Origin: Acholoe squamosa
Lineage: Eukaryota > Annelida > Polychaeta > Phyllodocida > Polynoidae
NCBI GenBank assembly: GCA_949317995.1
Contig: OX439049.1
Location: 65,895,247-65,959,246, forward strand
Direction of reading: 5' to 3'
DNA: 64,000 nucleotides
The translations under genes and the position numbers were made by a program. Positions 19,817-30,208 of this stretch are shown here, one piece after another; position 1 is the stretch's first letter; the number at the start of each line of letters is the position of its first letter. Below the pieces are notes generated by a model. That model was not told the origin of the DNA. It saw nothing but the letters and a program-made list of their open reading frames with translations, and did no database searches.

Positions 19817-22148
19817 AGCCGCAGTACCTCTAATAGTGCTGTGTATCCTCTTCAACCTCACCAATGGATCACAGGACAAGGAGTTACCACAAAGGATCGT
19901 ATTCAGACCAAATTATGGAGCACTGTTTACCCAGTTACCACAGCCCCTAATCTCAAACTTCATGGACTACCCCCTAGTTTTCAGTTTGAACATCTCCCTG
20001 TCCCCCAACCTCCAAAGACCTGATAGAGTGTCACCCCTACTTAAGCCCGGCACCCCACCATACATTACCCAAACAGCCAACAATCTGGACACATTGATTA
20101 GCACCCTATTTGACAAAACCCAAAATTCTTTAGACCTTTTGATTAATTTAATTTCCAACCCCAGAAACCGTCAGACCAGAAATGCCCCAGGACAAATCAT
20201 TGGCGATATTCTCAGAGCAACCCTAGGCCTGGGAACCCAACCTGAAATTGACCTTCTAAATGCTGACATTTCTGACATTGACAAAAGATTGGCCACTAAA
20301 ATGCATGTGGTTGAATTAGCCACCCATTTTCTATTAAATATCTCAGAATACAATTACAATTCCCTAAACATCCTATCTGAATTCCAAAATGACACTGACG
20401 ACGCACTGTCCCTGCTGGCCCAAAATCTAAAAACATTAGATTCCAACTTCTCAAACATTATTTTAAATTTAGAATCCCAAGCCAGGCAGGACACCTTTTA
20501 TTCCATGTTATTTTCTGCAGCAAACTCACAAATTGAGTCACTAATCGACCTTCAGGAAGATCTAGATATTTTATTAAGTGCCATAAACAGCTTAATGGAG
20601 GGCGAGCTCCCTGCCACCTTAATTCCCCATGACACCCTCAGGTCAGGCCTAAACAACCTCTCCAGCGCCTTGAGTAGCGCCCACCAAGGCATATCAATCC
20701 TTGACATACCCATAGGTCATTACTATAAAAGACGAGTAAGTGCCCAGTGGAGTGACCCCTCCACCCTCCTCATCTCACTACCCATACCCATAGGACTAGG
20801 GGATAATGTTTACACCCTATTCAGAACTGAAACCTTTCCAGTCCCCTTTGACACATCAGATGTTAACTCTACAGGTTACACCCTGGTACAGCCCCTACCC
20901 CCCTACATAGCCATGTCCCCCAGCCACGCCCATTTCATGGAGCTTCAGCAGGCAGACTTGGACCTATGTACACAAGACGCCTTCATCAGCTGTAACCTAC
21001 CCCTCCCCCTGCTATCACCTCTACACCCCACCTGCACTCTGTCCCTACTCCTGGACCTACCTGATGCAGTGCACCACACCTGCAGTTTCACTGCACACAT
21101 GGCTGCACCCATACCCAACCTAATCAAACCCATTTCTAGGTCAACATATCTCATGATTACTAGTAAATCGCCATCTTACTTACAGTGTCACAATGCGGGA
21201 CAAATCCCAATGATCAATGCAGCATACTCAGTCATGTCAGTACCATGCCTATGCTCTATTAAGAATGCAGGCATGGTTATGATCAATTCAAATATAACCT
21301 GCGTACAAAATATAACACTGGAACCCATGGCCATGAGCCCCATAAACTTACCACTATGGCGACATTTTGGTTCACCTCCAGCTAACATATCAGGCGTTAC
21401 CATGACAACCGTGCCACGGTCCCTGGAACTACCTAACTTCCAGCGTCTCAAATCCTTACACAACCAAAAAATAGTACCCTTAATTAAAAGCGTACTCACC
21501 CTCAGACGAGCAGCCAAAGGTCTGTCAGATGAGTCTTCTCTCTTGTCAGCAAGCTCACTAACACACCTTGGTTATCATTTGGAATATTCGATCTGGTTCC
21601 ACTTAGTGACCCCTCTGATTGCCATCCTCTGTTGTGCAATGACATGCCAGATCCAGATGCGCGTGTCACGCCTGGCTCAGTTGGTGACAGTCCACCTAGC
21701 ACTCAACACACCCAGAATGGCAGATGCAGCGACTTGGCAGAATCTTAAGGATCTGATCAACAAGGCCAACAACAACTGGCCCTCGGCACCCACACAACAG
21801 CCCGTGGAGCAAAGCCTGGAATATATCCAGACTCCTGGACGCTACGATGTGATGTGGGCAATCGGCTCCGTCCTGATCATCTTGTACCTGGCCCGCCTCT
21901 TCATCTCCAGATGCTGCAGACACTGGCCACACTGTAGGCAAGACGAATCCGATGGCTTGCCCCAGTTTGTCCTCCGCATCCACTCCCAGGGAAGAACATA
22001 CGAGTTTGTTGTGGGGACCATGATTTTCGGTTCCAACCTATGGCCACCCTTCATTAAGGCCCCTAAAATTGGAAAGCCCCGCCTCACTATGCCATTTGGC
22101 CGTCACCTGGATCTCAACTGGGCACAAATAGCCATCACCAGTAGCTGA
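19817..22148 (+). CDS. env: Envelope-like fusion glycoprotein, element 1
   Basis: The open frame begins at splice acceptor 19816 with a signal-peptide-like hydrophobic stretch and no ATG; translation most likely starts on the upstream exon. About 115 residues in there is a furin-type R-x-x-R (RQTR) followed by an Ala/Gly/Ile-rich segment (GQIIGDILRATLGLG) and a long heptad-rich region (DISDIDKRLA onward). This is the layout of F-type fusion proteins of baculoviruses and insect errantiviruses. Several N-x-S/T sites (NLT, NIS, NST, NIT) and Cys-rich loops follow. Two hydrophobic segments are seen near the C-terminus (HLVTPLIAILCC; VMWAIGSVLIILYLARLF), the latter followed by basic residues and a tail. 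By family, it would mediate membrane fusion of enveloped particles. The frame is intact to 22148; the tail seems altered by a 72-bp insertion. Confidence 0.75.
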
Positions 22149-22700
22149 CGTGCCGTTAAACACTAACTAACTAACTAACTGGATCTCAACTGGAAGGCCA
22201 AGGTCAGCTTCATAATTGACGCCCAATTAAGAGTGGTGCAGCTCGAGAGATACCCTCGCTGCCCTCTTTTCTGGAGACTACCCCTCTACAGGATCCTAAA
22301 TGGGAAGCCACATGTTATGACCCTGGTCATCAAATCCAAAACCCAGCCAGATTTCCAGCTGACCCCAGGATATGAGACAATTGAAGACACCAACATCCCA
22401 GAAATCCCCAGGATCCAGGCCCCCAGCAGCCCCAGCCCCAGGCCCAGGGGCACCCAGGAACCCAGCGGCCAGGTGGAGCTAACTAAATTCACACCAAAGG
22501 ATTACCAACCCCCTAGGGACATGTACGTGTTCGACCCCACCCTGGAGGATATATCTACCAAATTCCCACCAGAAATCGGTATGTTTATTTTTCCGTTCAA
22601 AATCCTTAAGGCCCGTGTCTTGATTTATGTGGGGATACCCACATGTCTTCGTAGCCAAAATTGTTCTACAGCCACCGGCCACCCCTATTTTCTCATATAA
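22149..22700 (+). CDS. Env-frame continuation / extended tail
   Basis: The same frame as env reopens at 22179 and runs to 22700. The 15-bp sequence at 22107-22121 (coding LDLNW) recurs at 22179-22193, exactly 72 bp later and in frame. The 72 bp between the repeat starts contain three stops and a CTAA repeat. Without that insertion, env would carry a further ~170 residues of Pro-rich tail (QAPSSPSPRPRG). A donor-like ATCG|GTATGT is at 22579/22580. It may be an alternative end of env or a separate ORF. Confidence 0.4.
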
Positions 22701-22969
22701 TGGAACCGACCAACCATACCACAGCACACGACCGGATAGCCACACACAGGATAACACATCCTATGTGGGGATACCCCACCTCCCCCCCCCCCTACCCCAC
22801 AAAATAACCCAGCCCGGCGATGCCGAGCCAAGCCTCATCTCATCCCAGACTCCCATCCCATACCCCGTCAGTCTTATCAGCATAACAAACATAGCCCCAT
22901 TAAAACAAACATACCGCCACATACCTATACAATAGCAGCCCCACTGACCCAATTTTGAATGTTGTATAG

Positions 22970-23180
22970 CGGATCACAGACGTCAAGTGCTGACGCCGCG
23001 TCTGGGCTTTTTCGCGCCAAACGCGTCATGACGTCGCCGAGCGTCCCCAGTACCGAAACCAGTCACCAAATGCAAATTTTTCGCACGTGATCACGCTCAC
23101 ATGACAATATGCATAACCAAACAAACGTCCACACGTGGTGTGCACGTCAATACAATAACATATGCACGTGTTTATATTAC
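22970..23180. promoter_or_regulatory. CpG-rich block with CRE, E2F and E-box-like motifs
   Basis: Within 210 bp there are ACGTCA/TGACGTC-type CRE cores (22979, 23029), an E2F-like ctttttcgcgcc (~23006), CACGTG-type E-boxes (~23087, ~23165) and an octamer-like atgcataa (~23108). CpG density is clearly above the surroundings. It sits between env and the antisense unit and is a candidate enhancer or promoter. Binding is not shown. Confidence 0.4.
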
Positions 23181-23454
23181 AGTAGACTTGCAACATACCC
23201 CGACTTACCACTCCCCGATCACTATACCAATCTAATTCAGACCGGCACCCAATTTGGAAAGCCCCAGCAAGCACAACACAAACCCGTAACTGGTGATCAC
23301 AGACGCTTATATTAAAATTCTAATTCTCGTGCACATTAGAGGCTCCTCAGGCCATATCAGATAGGAAATCACAGGATAATCACATAAGTAAATCACAGGG
23401 TAAAGTCTCTGGCTTCCCTCGCCTGCTTCAGATCTTCAAATTTTCAGTCTTTCT

Positions 23455-23530
23455 TCATGTAAACTTTCTCCCTGGAATTCCTGTACAAGCACATATAGTG
23501 CGAATCGTCATCCCAGCAAGACACACGGTC
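23455..23530 (-). CDS. Antisense gene, candidate last exon
   Basis: Begins after an excellent acceptor (cctttcatttgcag|, minus strand, AG at 23532-23531) and runs 76 nt in frame with exon 1 to a TGA ending at 23455. It is rich in Cys, Thr and Ile. Between it and exon 1 is a possible middle exon 23808-23670 (acceptor tttttattcag, donor gttagag|gtgggt); in the exon 1 frame it contains a stop, so it would belong to a different product. No AATAAA is evident just downstream. Confidence 0.4.
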
Positions 23531-23913
23531 CTGCAAATGAAAGGACCTTCATTAGTCTCCGCCCCAGGCCCCGTCAACAACCCAAACTGAAATTCAAGGC
23601 CCACCCCTCCCCCCCTTTTTTTTTGATCTTTCTTTCCAGACAAAGGGGGGAAAGAAGCAAGAAACCCACCTCTAACATGTTCTCCTCCAGGGCCTAGCAC
23701 CAAACACCGCACGGCCCACTGGAACCGCCGGCAGGTCCCTCCTTCTGGCCAACGAGACGTCGGCAAGCATAGGGCACCCACCCTATCGGCACCAAGATGG
23801 TGCGAACCCTGAATAAAAACCAGTAGGGCCTTTTTAGGGAAATACGGAAAATATAATAATCTTGACAGAAATTGTTTTAGCAAATCGGGTCACCTAAATT
23901 GATGACAACTTAC

Positions 23914-23990
23914 CTCACAGGCTCAACGAGCCGCACCCGGAGGCACACGGCCCCACTCTCCAAAACGCACACAGAGAAGGTAACCTCCAT
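23914..23990 (-). CDS. Antisense gene, candidate exon 1
   Basis: On the minus strand, TATAAAAG (24115-24108) is followed ~120 bp later by the first ATG (23990-23988, context gaggATGG). This opens 25 codons plus 2 nt and ends at a perfect donor GTGAG|GTAAGTTG (exon end 23914). The encoded piece is hydrophobic with two Cys. Phase 2 matches the acceptor before 23530, giving a 50-residue Cys-containing product, and is also met by an acceptor before 23808 but with an early stop. It resembles in layout, not sequence, the antisense genes of complex retroviruses. Function unknown. Confidence 0.45.
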
Positions 23991-24107
23991 CCTCCGTTCT
24001 CCTTGATCAGGCCGAGCGTAAAATCCTCTAAAAATTCTCCACAGGCACAACAACCTTTCAACAAGCCTTAGGCAGCGTCTTCTAAACGCCTAAAACGCTG
24101 TCCTCCC

Positions 24108-24115
24108 CTTTTATA
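24108..24115 (-). promoter_or_regulatory. Antisense TATA box
   Basis: A minus-strand TATAAAAG in GC-rich surroundings, ~120 bp upstream of the first antisense ATG and with no ATG in between. Confidence 0.5.
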
Positions 24116-24638
24116 CTAGGCCTAGCCGCGGGAACCTTAAGCTCATTTTTCGGCCCAATTTTCGAACCTCAAAAATCCAAACCTTTCCAGACGTTTTGCA
24201 AAATTCTTGAACCCAAACCAAACCCCCCCAACCCAAAATACGAAGCAAACCTCCCCAGCCCCTGTCCCAACCCTGAAGGGTTGGTGCAAGTCTACATCTC
24301 TCATCTACCGTAAACTCATAGGCCTTAACGCAAATCCCATACATTAACCAAACGCTGTACAGACGCTGGCGCAGTGGCGCCTCTCGGTGTTATTTTTCGG
24401 AACTAAAATCCGAGACGGAGCAGCGTACGGCCCAGCGACCGTCCGCTGGCGCCGCCCAGTGTGTAGCATTGGAATTAACATAGTCCTTGGATACGGCCTC
24501 CCGCCTAGCTCCAAACCTAAACCTTTGCTTCTGTATGGTACTCCTAAGTGTCGACTTAACCAATATTTTAGCACCATGAGTTAATCTTGGTATTTTTGTG
24601 GACCTGATTGTGAACCATACAACCTGACACAGTCTCTA
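24116..24638. other. Spacer between antisense unit and 225-aa ORF
   Basis: C-rich on the plus strand to ~24260, then mixed composition. Overlapping ORFs on both strands around 24344-24584 look like chance openings. No feature assigned. Confidence 0.3.
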
Positions 24639-25316
24639 ATGCCTTGTTTTCTCTGCTCTATGTTGTTTTCTGACAGGTCAACGCGGGAGGACTGGGATCC
24701 AGACAACACCGACCAAGACGGCCCTGAAAGGCCAAACACCTCCCCAGCCAGAAAACACCCGGGTCAAACAACCAGTGACCCCCGAAACTCAAAAGGAACG
24801 AACCCTACTAGCAGCAGCGGAAATACACGCAATAGAAGAGCTGACACCCCCATCCCAGAATTCCGCCACAACTGGAGAAGCAACCCCCGCACCCCAGCAA
24901 GGCCCAAATGCCTGATAGCAGGATGCAGACTGTGCTCCAGCACCCCTGAGGGTTTTGTCTGCCCTTGCTCCTACACAGGCATCAAGTTCAGACCCCTAGT
25001 ATCCCAGAGACACTACACCACCACCACCTTCACCAATAGCACCTCAAACCTAGATCACCAGGACAACAAAAATGACAATAGCTCCGAGTCTGAAGACTCT
25101 GATTCTTCAACCTCTACTTCTGCCGAACCAGGCAACCTGGCCTCGGTGACAGAAGATTTTAGAGACATAGATTTAGACCCCAGCACTCCTATAAAAAGAG
25201 CTGCGCTCAGAAGGAAGTGGGCAAGAGGCAGATTCTACATAAGAACCCCCAGACCCCACCCTAACCTACCCCCCTCCAGTGTCAGTGCTGGAGACAGTAA
25301 ACCATGGAAACATTAA
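24639..25316 (+). CDS. Accessory ORF with Cys cluster, acidic and Arg-rich segments, element 1
   Basis: 225 codons; the upstream part overlaps a good acceptor (ttgttttctgacag| ending 24676), so the real product probably begins with a spliced leader of phase 2. Features in order: polar Pro/Thr/Asn-rich N-terminus; Cys cluster CLIAGCRLCSS...CPCSY (about residues 87-112); acidic Ser-rich stretch (SSESEDSDSSTSTSAE); basic KRAALRRKWARGRFY near the C-terminus. A Cys cluster plus acidic and basic patches is reminiscent of small retroviral regulators, but I recognise no family. The Cys cluster sits in the middle of the protein, and its ends show no membrane segment. Confidence 0.55.
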   Translation: MPCFLCSMLFSDRSTREDWDPDNTDQDGPERPNTSPARKHPGQTTSDPRNSKGTNPTSSSGNTRNRRADTPIPEFRHNWRSNPRTPARPKCLIAGCRLCSSTPEGFVCPCSYTGIKFRPLVSQRHYTTTTFTNSTSNLDHQDNKNDNSSESEDSDSSTSTSAEPGNLASVTEDFRDIDLDPSTPIKRAALRRKWARGRFYIRTPRPHPNLPPSSVSAGDSKPWKH

Positions 25317-26640
25317 TATTCAGAAAGTCATGTAAACCCCTCCGAATTCAAATTACAAATCAGTGTATTCTTACCTTCCTCTCCATATTTATCGATTGTA
25401 GGGACACAATTTAAAACACCCCCCCCCCCAAGAACCACAGTACCGCTTTCATTTGTATGTGATCTTTAATTTGATCTGCAAGGTTACACGATTTCTCCAC
25501 GATTGTAAAATAAAACCAAACTCATATTGTACCATCTTAACCAATAAACCACCATACATTTACTTGTAAAAACTCTGTGTAAGCTTAGAGTTGACCTGGC
25601 TGGCAGATCAACCCTAGCTTTCAGGTGCCACAGAGCCCCCATCTCTCTTTTCAAGCCCAACCATGTCATTATATTTATGGGTTTTAGCCTCAGTAGAAAA
25701 CCATGTGTGAAAAATGTTTTGAAATATTTATTGTCTCAAGAAGTTGAACATCCAGAGCCTGTAATTTCCACTACTAAAATTCTATAGAATGCCACCTCGG
25801 CAAGCCTTTCAACCCCAAAAGTAACAAGTGACAACTACCTCGGGCCAAATGCCCCCTTTTCCAAAAATCCCAAATTTTTTTTTTAGAAATTTCACATTTT
25901 TACCAACCTCTTGGCTCTGGGTGAACAGTTTCTCCTTGCATGCAAGTTTGTGTTTTTAATTATCTTTATGTACAAGCTAGTCCAAAAGGGACCATCAGTC
26001 ACATCTCACTGAATGTCACTGACGATCGTCACCTTGCCCATATAAGCAACTTAGCAGTGAACACCACTGCTGCCCAGCTCATTCATTAACTTATTTTGTT
26101 AAAACCTTGTATGTAAGGACAGCATGTACATATTTTCACCTTATTTAAAACCTTATTTAAACAAATCTGTGCTTTTTATACCGCTGATGTATTTTGTAAT
26201 TTTATACCGTATATTTTTATACTGGATATAGAAAATGTATTTTGACAATGCAGGATGCACAGGACAGATCTAGTCATGTCCCTACCACCCTGCTCAGCCA
26301 GAGCAGTCTTAGTATCCTTAGCATTTATTTTTGTGGTGTTCAAGCCAGATTATTTTGAGTTAGTTCATAGAGTTTGCCTCAATTGAGAGGATGCAAGTTC
26401 AAGTAGTTTTAGCTAAGAAAAATATCAGTTGTTATCCAAGCTCCTATGTTTTGTACCAACTACTACCGGTAGAACCAAATATTGTACCTTTTTTTTCTTC
26501 GCAAGAAACTTGGTAATATCAATTTTTATCCAGCGCTGAACACCTTTTCAGCCCTCATCTTTAACACTTTATACTTGAGCATGTCAATGGACTTGATATA
26601 GACTCTCATTCCTTATAATTATACTCCCTTTAACCTCATG
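25317..26640. other. Long AT-rich region before the 3' LTR, element 1
   Basis: No protein-like ORF on either strand. Short homopolymer tracts (poly-C near 25425). It may be 3' untranslated sequence. An unexplained 1.3 kb in a young element. Confidence 0.5.
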
Positions 26641-26647
26641 CAGAGAT

Positions 26648-26666
26648 GAGTGGGAATGTGGGGATA
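26648..26666 (+). other. Polypurine tract, element 1
   Basis: A purine-rich GAGTGGGAATGTGGGGATA directly abuts the 3' LTR. The core TATGTGGGGATA also occurs at 22626-22637 and 22762-22773 within the element. Confidence 0.7.
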
Positions 26667-27237
26667 TGTCAATGGACTATTCTATGTATTATAATTATGA
26701 ACGACATACTCAAACCAAACTGGCCAAGCTACCCCCTAGTTCAAACCAAGGTCAACCTATTTTTAGCTTAGCAGGGTGAAGAGTTCACACCTGCCCTCCT
26801 CCAGTGGGAAATCCCCAGGCTCCCTCCTGTGGATCCCCCACTGGAGAACTCAACTATTTTTAGATTCACCTAGCCAATAGGAGCAGCTCACCCCTCCTAC
26901 CACAGGTTGGGACTGAGCAGAACCACCGACTCAGCATATTTGAGTCGCTCCCTATACTAAAAATAGAAAGTACAGAAATAGACACGACGTCATCTGGGCT
27001 TGCCCCTGACTATATAACCTAGTCAGGATCAAGCCTCAGCATCTTATTCTTCTCCAACCTAGACCCTACGACACTCAGGTGCCTTGGCTTAGGATATAGC
27101 TTGGTCAGACTGGCGAGTACTATATTGTACACTGTATCAGTTACTCATCATGCCAATCTTACAATAAAGCTGGATCACCAACTGAATTGTCTGGACTCCT
27201 GTTACCTCACTTCATGACATGTAACGAGACATTGACA
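26667..27237 (+). repeat. 3' LTR of element 1
   Basis: 571 bp, matching the 5' LTR except at two positions by eye. Followed by the GTAC target duplication. Confidence 0.95.
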
Positions 27238-27241
27238 GTAC

Positions 27242-27935
27242 GTAGTAACTATAGTTTTCAGGAATACCAGTATTCTTTTATTTTAAGCCCTATGGTACAT
27301 CAATAAAATCCTATTTTTATGATGACATGATTCTCTGTGATATGCTACATTTCCTATTATGAAGGCAGGCATTCCCTAATACACGTAAAGCTCCCAAAAT
27401 AAATGGGATTAATTATAACTCTTTTGGTGGCTCCTCTAAATTAAATCCTTTGCATTATACCCGGTAATGAAATAATGGTACTATAGATGCAAAAATCCGA
27501 GGACCTGGTTGGGGTAGCTTAACTTTGAAACTTGCAAAGATAATACATAAGAGATCAAAAAAGTGAAAGAAAAATTAAGACTTTTGAACAAGAAAAGAAG
27601 GGGGTTTAAGAAATGAGCATGTCACCATGTCTAGGGCCATACTGTACACTCTAACTGTGTGTGGGTGCTTATAGACAGGATGCAGGCACTAAGAAGCCTT
27701 ACGAGGCTTTTAATCTTATCATCCTCTAGTGATTTGCAAAATAACACAAGACAGATTTGCATGGATTGTAAGAAATTCAGCCTCAAACATTAAGACTGTA
27801 CAAAGGGTAACGCATCATGGCCCCCATGACAGGGTGCTTGACATACTTCTATTTCATTGGTTGGTTTTGATTACCCAGAGTATTACAATGTACATCATCA
27901 GAGATAAGTTCAATGAGAAGGTGAGCTGGTATTAG
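27242..27935. other. Intron 1, right part
   Basis: AT-rich with no gene recognised. A 68-codon ORF at 27729-27935 has no features that suggest a gene. Confidence 0.45.
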
Positions 27936-28050
27936 AGTGCTCACGTAAGTACTTTGAGTATACCTACTCACGTAAGTACTTAGAGTATACCTACTCATGT
28001 AAGTACTTTGAGTATACCTACTCATGTAAGTACTTGACTCACATCGGTAC
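27936..28050 (+). repeat. Second splice-donor-like tandem array
   Basis: Four units of 'cctactcacgtaagtacttagagtata' type, each with an intact GTAAGT, clearly related to the array at the exon 1 boundary 20 kb upstream. A decayed continuation runs to ~28085. Confidence 0.85.
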
Positions 28051-28083
28051 TTAGAATAAACTTACCACCTACTCACATAACTA

Positions 28084-28357
28084 CTGGTACTCAGATTACA
28101 TAAGTACTGGTACTCAGATTACATAAGTACTGGTACTCAGATTACATAAGTACTGGTACTCAGATTACATAAGTACTGGTACTCAGATTACATAAGTACT
28201 GGTACTCAGATTACATAAGTACTGGTACTCAGATTACATAAGTACTGGTACTCAGATTACATAAGTACTGGTACTCAGATTACATAAGTACTGGTACTCA
28301 GATTACATAAGTACTGGTACTCAGATTACATAAGTACTGGTACTCAGATTACATAAG
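28084..28357 (+). repeat. 23-bp minisatellite
   Basis: About 12 near-identical copies of actggtactcagattacat plus aagt/a (23 bp). Confidence 0.95.
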
Positions 28358-28735
28358 AACTGGTACTCAGATTACTTATAGATGCTAGAACTGGTACTCA
28401 GATTACTTATAGATGCTAGTACGGGTACTCAGATTACTTATAGATGCTAGAACTGGTACTCAGATTACTTATAGATGCTAGTACTGGTACTCAGATTACT
28501 TATAGATGCTAGTACTGGTACTCAGATTACTTATAGATGCTAGAACTGGTACTCAGATTACTTATAGATGCTAGAACTGGTACTCAGATTACTTATAGAT
28601 GCTAGAACTGGTACTCAGATTACTTATAGATGCTAGAATTGGTACTCAGATTACTTATAGATGCTAGAACTGGTACTCAGATTACTTATAGATGCTAGTA
28701 CTGGTACTCGGATTACTTATAGATGCTAGGACTGA
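28358..28735 (+). repeat. 31-bp minisatellite derived from the 23-bp unit
   Basis: About 12 copies. Each keeps the ctggtactcagattac core of the preceding array but has an 8-bp longer end (ttatagatgctag...). The two arrays are therefore successive expansions of related units. Confidence 0.95.
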
Positions 28736-29999
28736 TCAATAGTGGAACCCTTTGTTACCAGCTATGACAAATTACACACCGGTACTGCATTAGTGGATCA
28801 TGAAAACCAATGGGCATAAGATGGTTTTAAACTAGGGTAGAAATTGAATGATCCTCCAGGCACAATACGATTAAAAAAAAGGAAAGGGGTGGTGGGGGAA
28901 AGCCAATAGGCATCATCTTTAGTGTGAGTACATCACACGAAAGATGATGCTAATTGTTATTATGGCATGCTTTTGTTACTATAACTCTATGTGTTAGAAA
29001 CAAAAGTATGCCCTTTGGTAGTTGGGGTCGCTGCCATTCACCTCAGTGTTAAATCCTGAATATGTAACATTCTATATCCGTCTCCATCAACCTTTTCTCA
29101 TTGATATATTGCCTAATCACTGCAATGCTGAATACTAGAGAGATAACCAGTTTCTATGCTGCTTTATTTTTCATAAAGAGTGCAGAAAAAGTAGTTTAAG
29201 TATTGTTGAAAAGAAGGTTTCACAAGGACATTATTGCTCTTTGTAGCAGACAGACTGGCACCTCCAAACATGCCAGCCAATCAGATGTGCAGTCAGCTGT
29301 GACAGGCATCCTAGAACGACTTTTTGATGGCATTTACACTTGTAGACATGCCCTCAGTCTTACTGAACAATGAACCCACAATTAGGCTGAATGTGACAGA
29401 TCTGTTGATGGTATCAATTCAGCCCGCAAATAGGACAGTGTAGTTTTCATCAAAGACCTATCCAAAACTGCTATGCTAAGCAACTTTGACCTAGTGGCTA
29501 GGCTGGTATGCGTTTTTTTTTTTAAAATTTTCTGGCCTTTTAGATAGGAACCTCACCCACGCAACTGTCACCCGGGTTGGGGTTGAGCCTTATTCATAGG
29601 GTTCTGCAAAACATGCATTCTGGGCCAGGTGCGCCTTATAGGAAATTAGATTGGGGTGTGCCTTATACTTAGGTCTCCATATACACTGAGTACTACAGTA
29701 GCTCACAAATACCACCTGGAAGAGGAATTCAATCACTCTCTCGGAAATTTCTTCAAAAATCAGCACCATGCCTATATTGGTCAGCAATTAGTCAAAATAT
29801 GTCAGTAATTACACATTCTATAACATTAAAGCACAAAAGCATGCCCCATTAGTATACAAGATGTTACTAAACCTACGCTATAGATATAAATTGCTCTATT
29901 TTATTCTGTGAATATATTTCCATGTCCATGGAATTAGTTTTGAAAGAACTGTTCAAGTTGTGCATATATAAAGTGATATATGTTTTGTTTCACACACAG
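28736..29999. other. Intron 1, distal part
   Basis: No gene recognised. It includes a 'gtgcgccttatagg' repeat fragment near 29630 (also at ~7131) and ends in the pyrimidine-rich acceptor gttttgtttcacacacag. Confidence 0.5.
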
Positions 30000-30149
30000 C
30001 GTGGTTCAAGGCGGTGCTGGTGCTCTACCCGGTGGGTGCGTCTGTGTCGCTGCTGGCCACCGTCATGTACTACTTGTTCTGTATGACCACACGGGGACGT
30101 CAGTCTAAGTGCCTCATCAGCCTTATCACCACCCTCGTCAACTTATCAT
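30000..30149 (+). CDS. Claudin/PMP22-family protein, exon 2
   Basis: 150-bp exon between acceptor cacacacag| and donor TCAT|GTAAGT, phase 1 at both ends, so it joins in frame with exons 1 and 3. Codes residues 66-115: W67-F-K leads into transmembrane helix 2 (about 70-93), then a short basic intracellular loop (TTRGRQSK, 95-102) and the first half of helix 3 (from C103). This matches the family's intron/loop arrangement. Confidence 0.85.
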
Positions 30150-30206
30150 GTAAGTATATATGTATACATGGTTCAGGGCCCACCTCATCAACTTATCATG
30201 TAAGTA
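30130..30206 (+). repeat. Local duplication of the exon 2 splice donor
   Basis: The exon 2 end with its donor (caacttatcat|gtaagtat) is repeated at ~30190-30206 with an intact GTAAGT. More copies of the same ~46-bp unit lie at 31270-31480. Confidence 0.8.
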
Positions 30207-30208
30207 TG

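Larger units (their letters stand above)
9360..27237 (+). mobile_element. Complete 17.9-kb env-carrying LTR retroelement (element 1)
   Basis: Full-length element bounded by two 571-bp LTRs that begin TGTCAATG and end CATTGACA. It is flanked by a 4-bp target duplication GTAC (9356-9359 and 27238-27241). I count two substitutions between the LTRs, so insertion was recent. Order: LTR, PBS, gag, pol (PR-RT-RH-IN), a long unassigned region, env-like gene, accessory region with an antisense unit, purine tract, LTR. Pol has the Ty3/gypsy domain order and a GPY/F-type integrase tail. It is inserted in sense orientation in intron 1 of the claudin-like gene. At about 17.9 kb it is two to three times the length of typical Ty3/gypsy or retroviral elements, mostly because of ~9 kb downstream of pol. 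Confidence 0.95.

Noticed and set aside
23455..23883. Single 142-codon minus-strand ORF as an unspliced gene
   Set aside because: It crosses clear acceptor and donor sites and a GGG/AAA tract; the spliced reading with TATA and donor support is more convincing.
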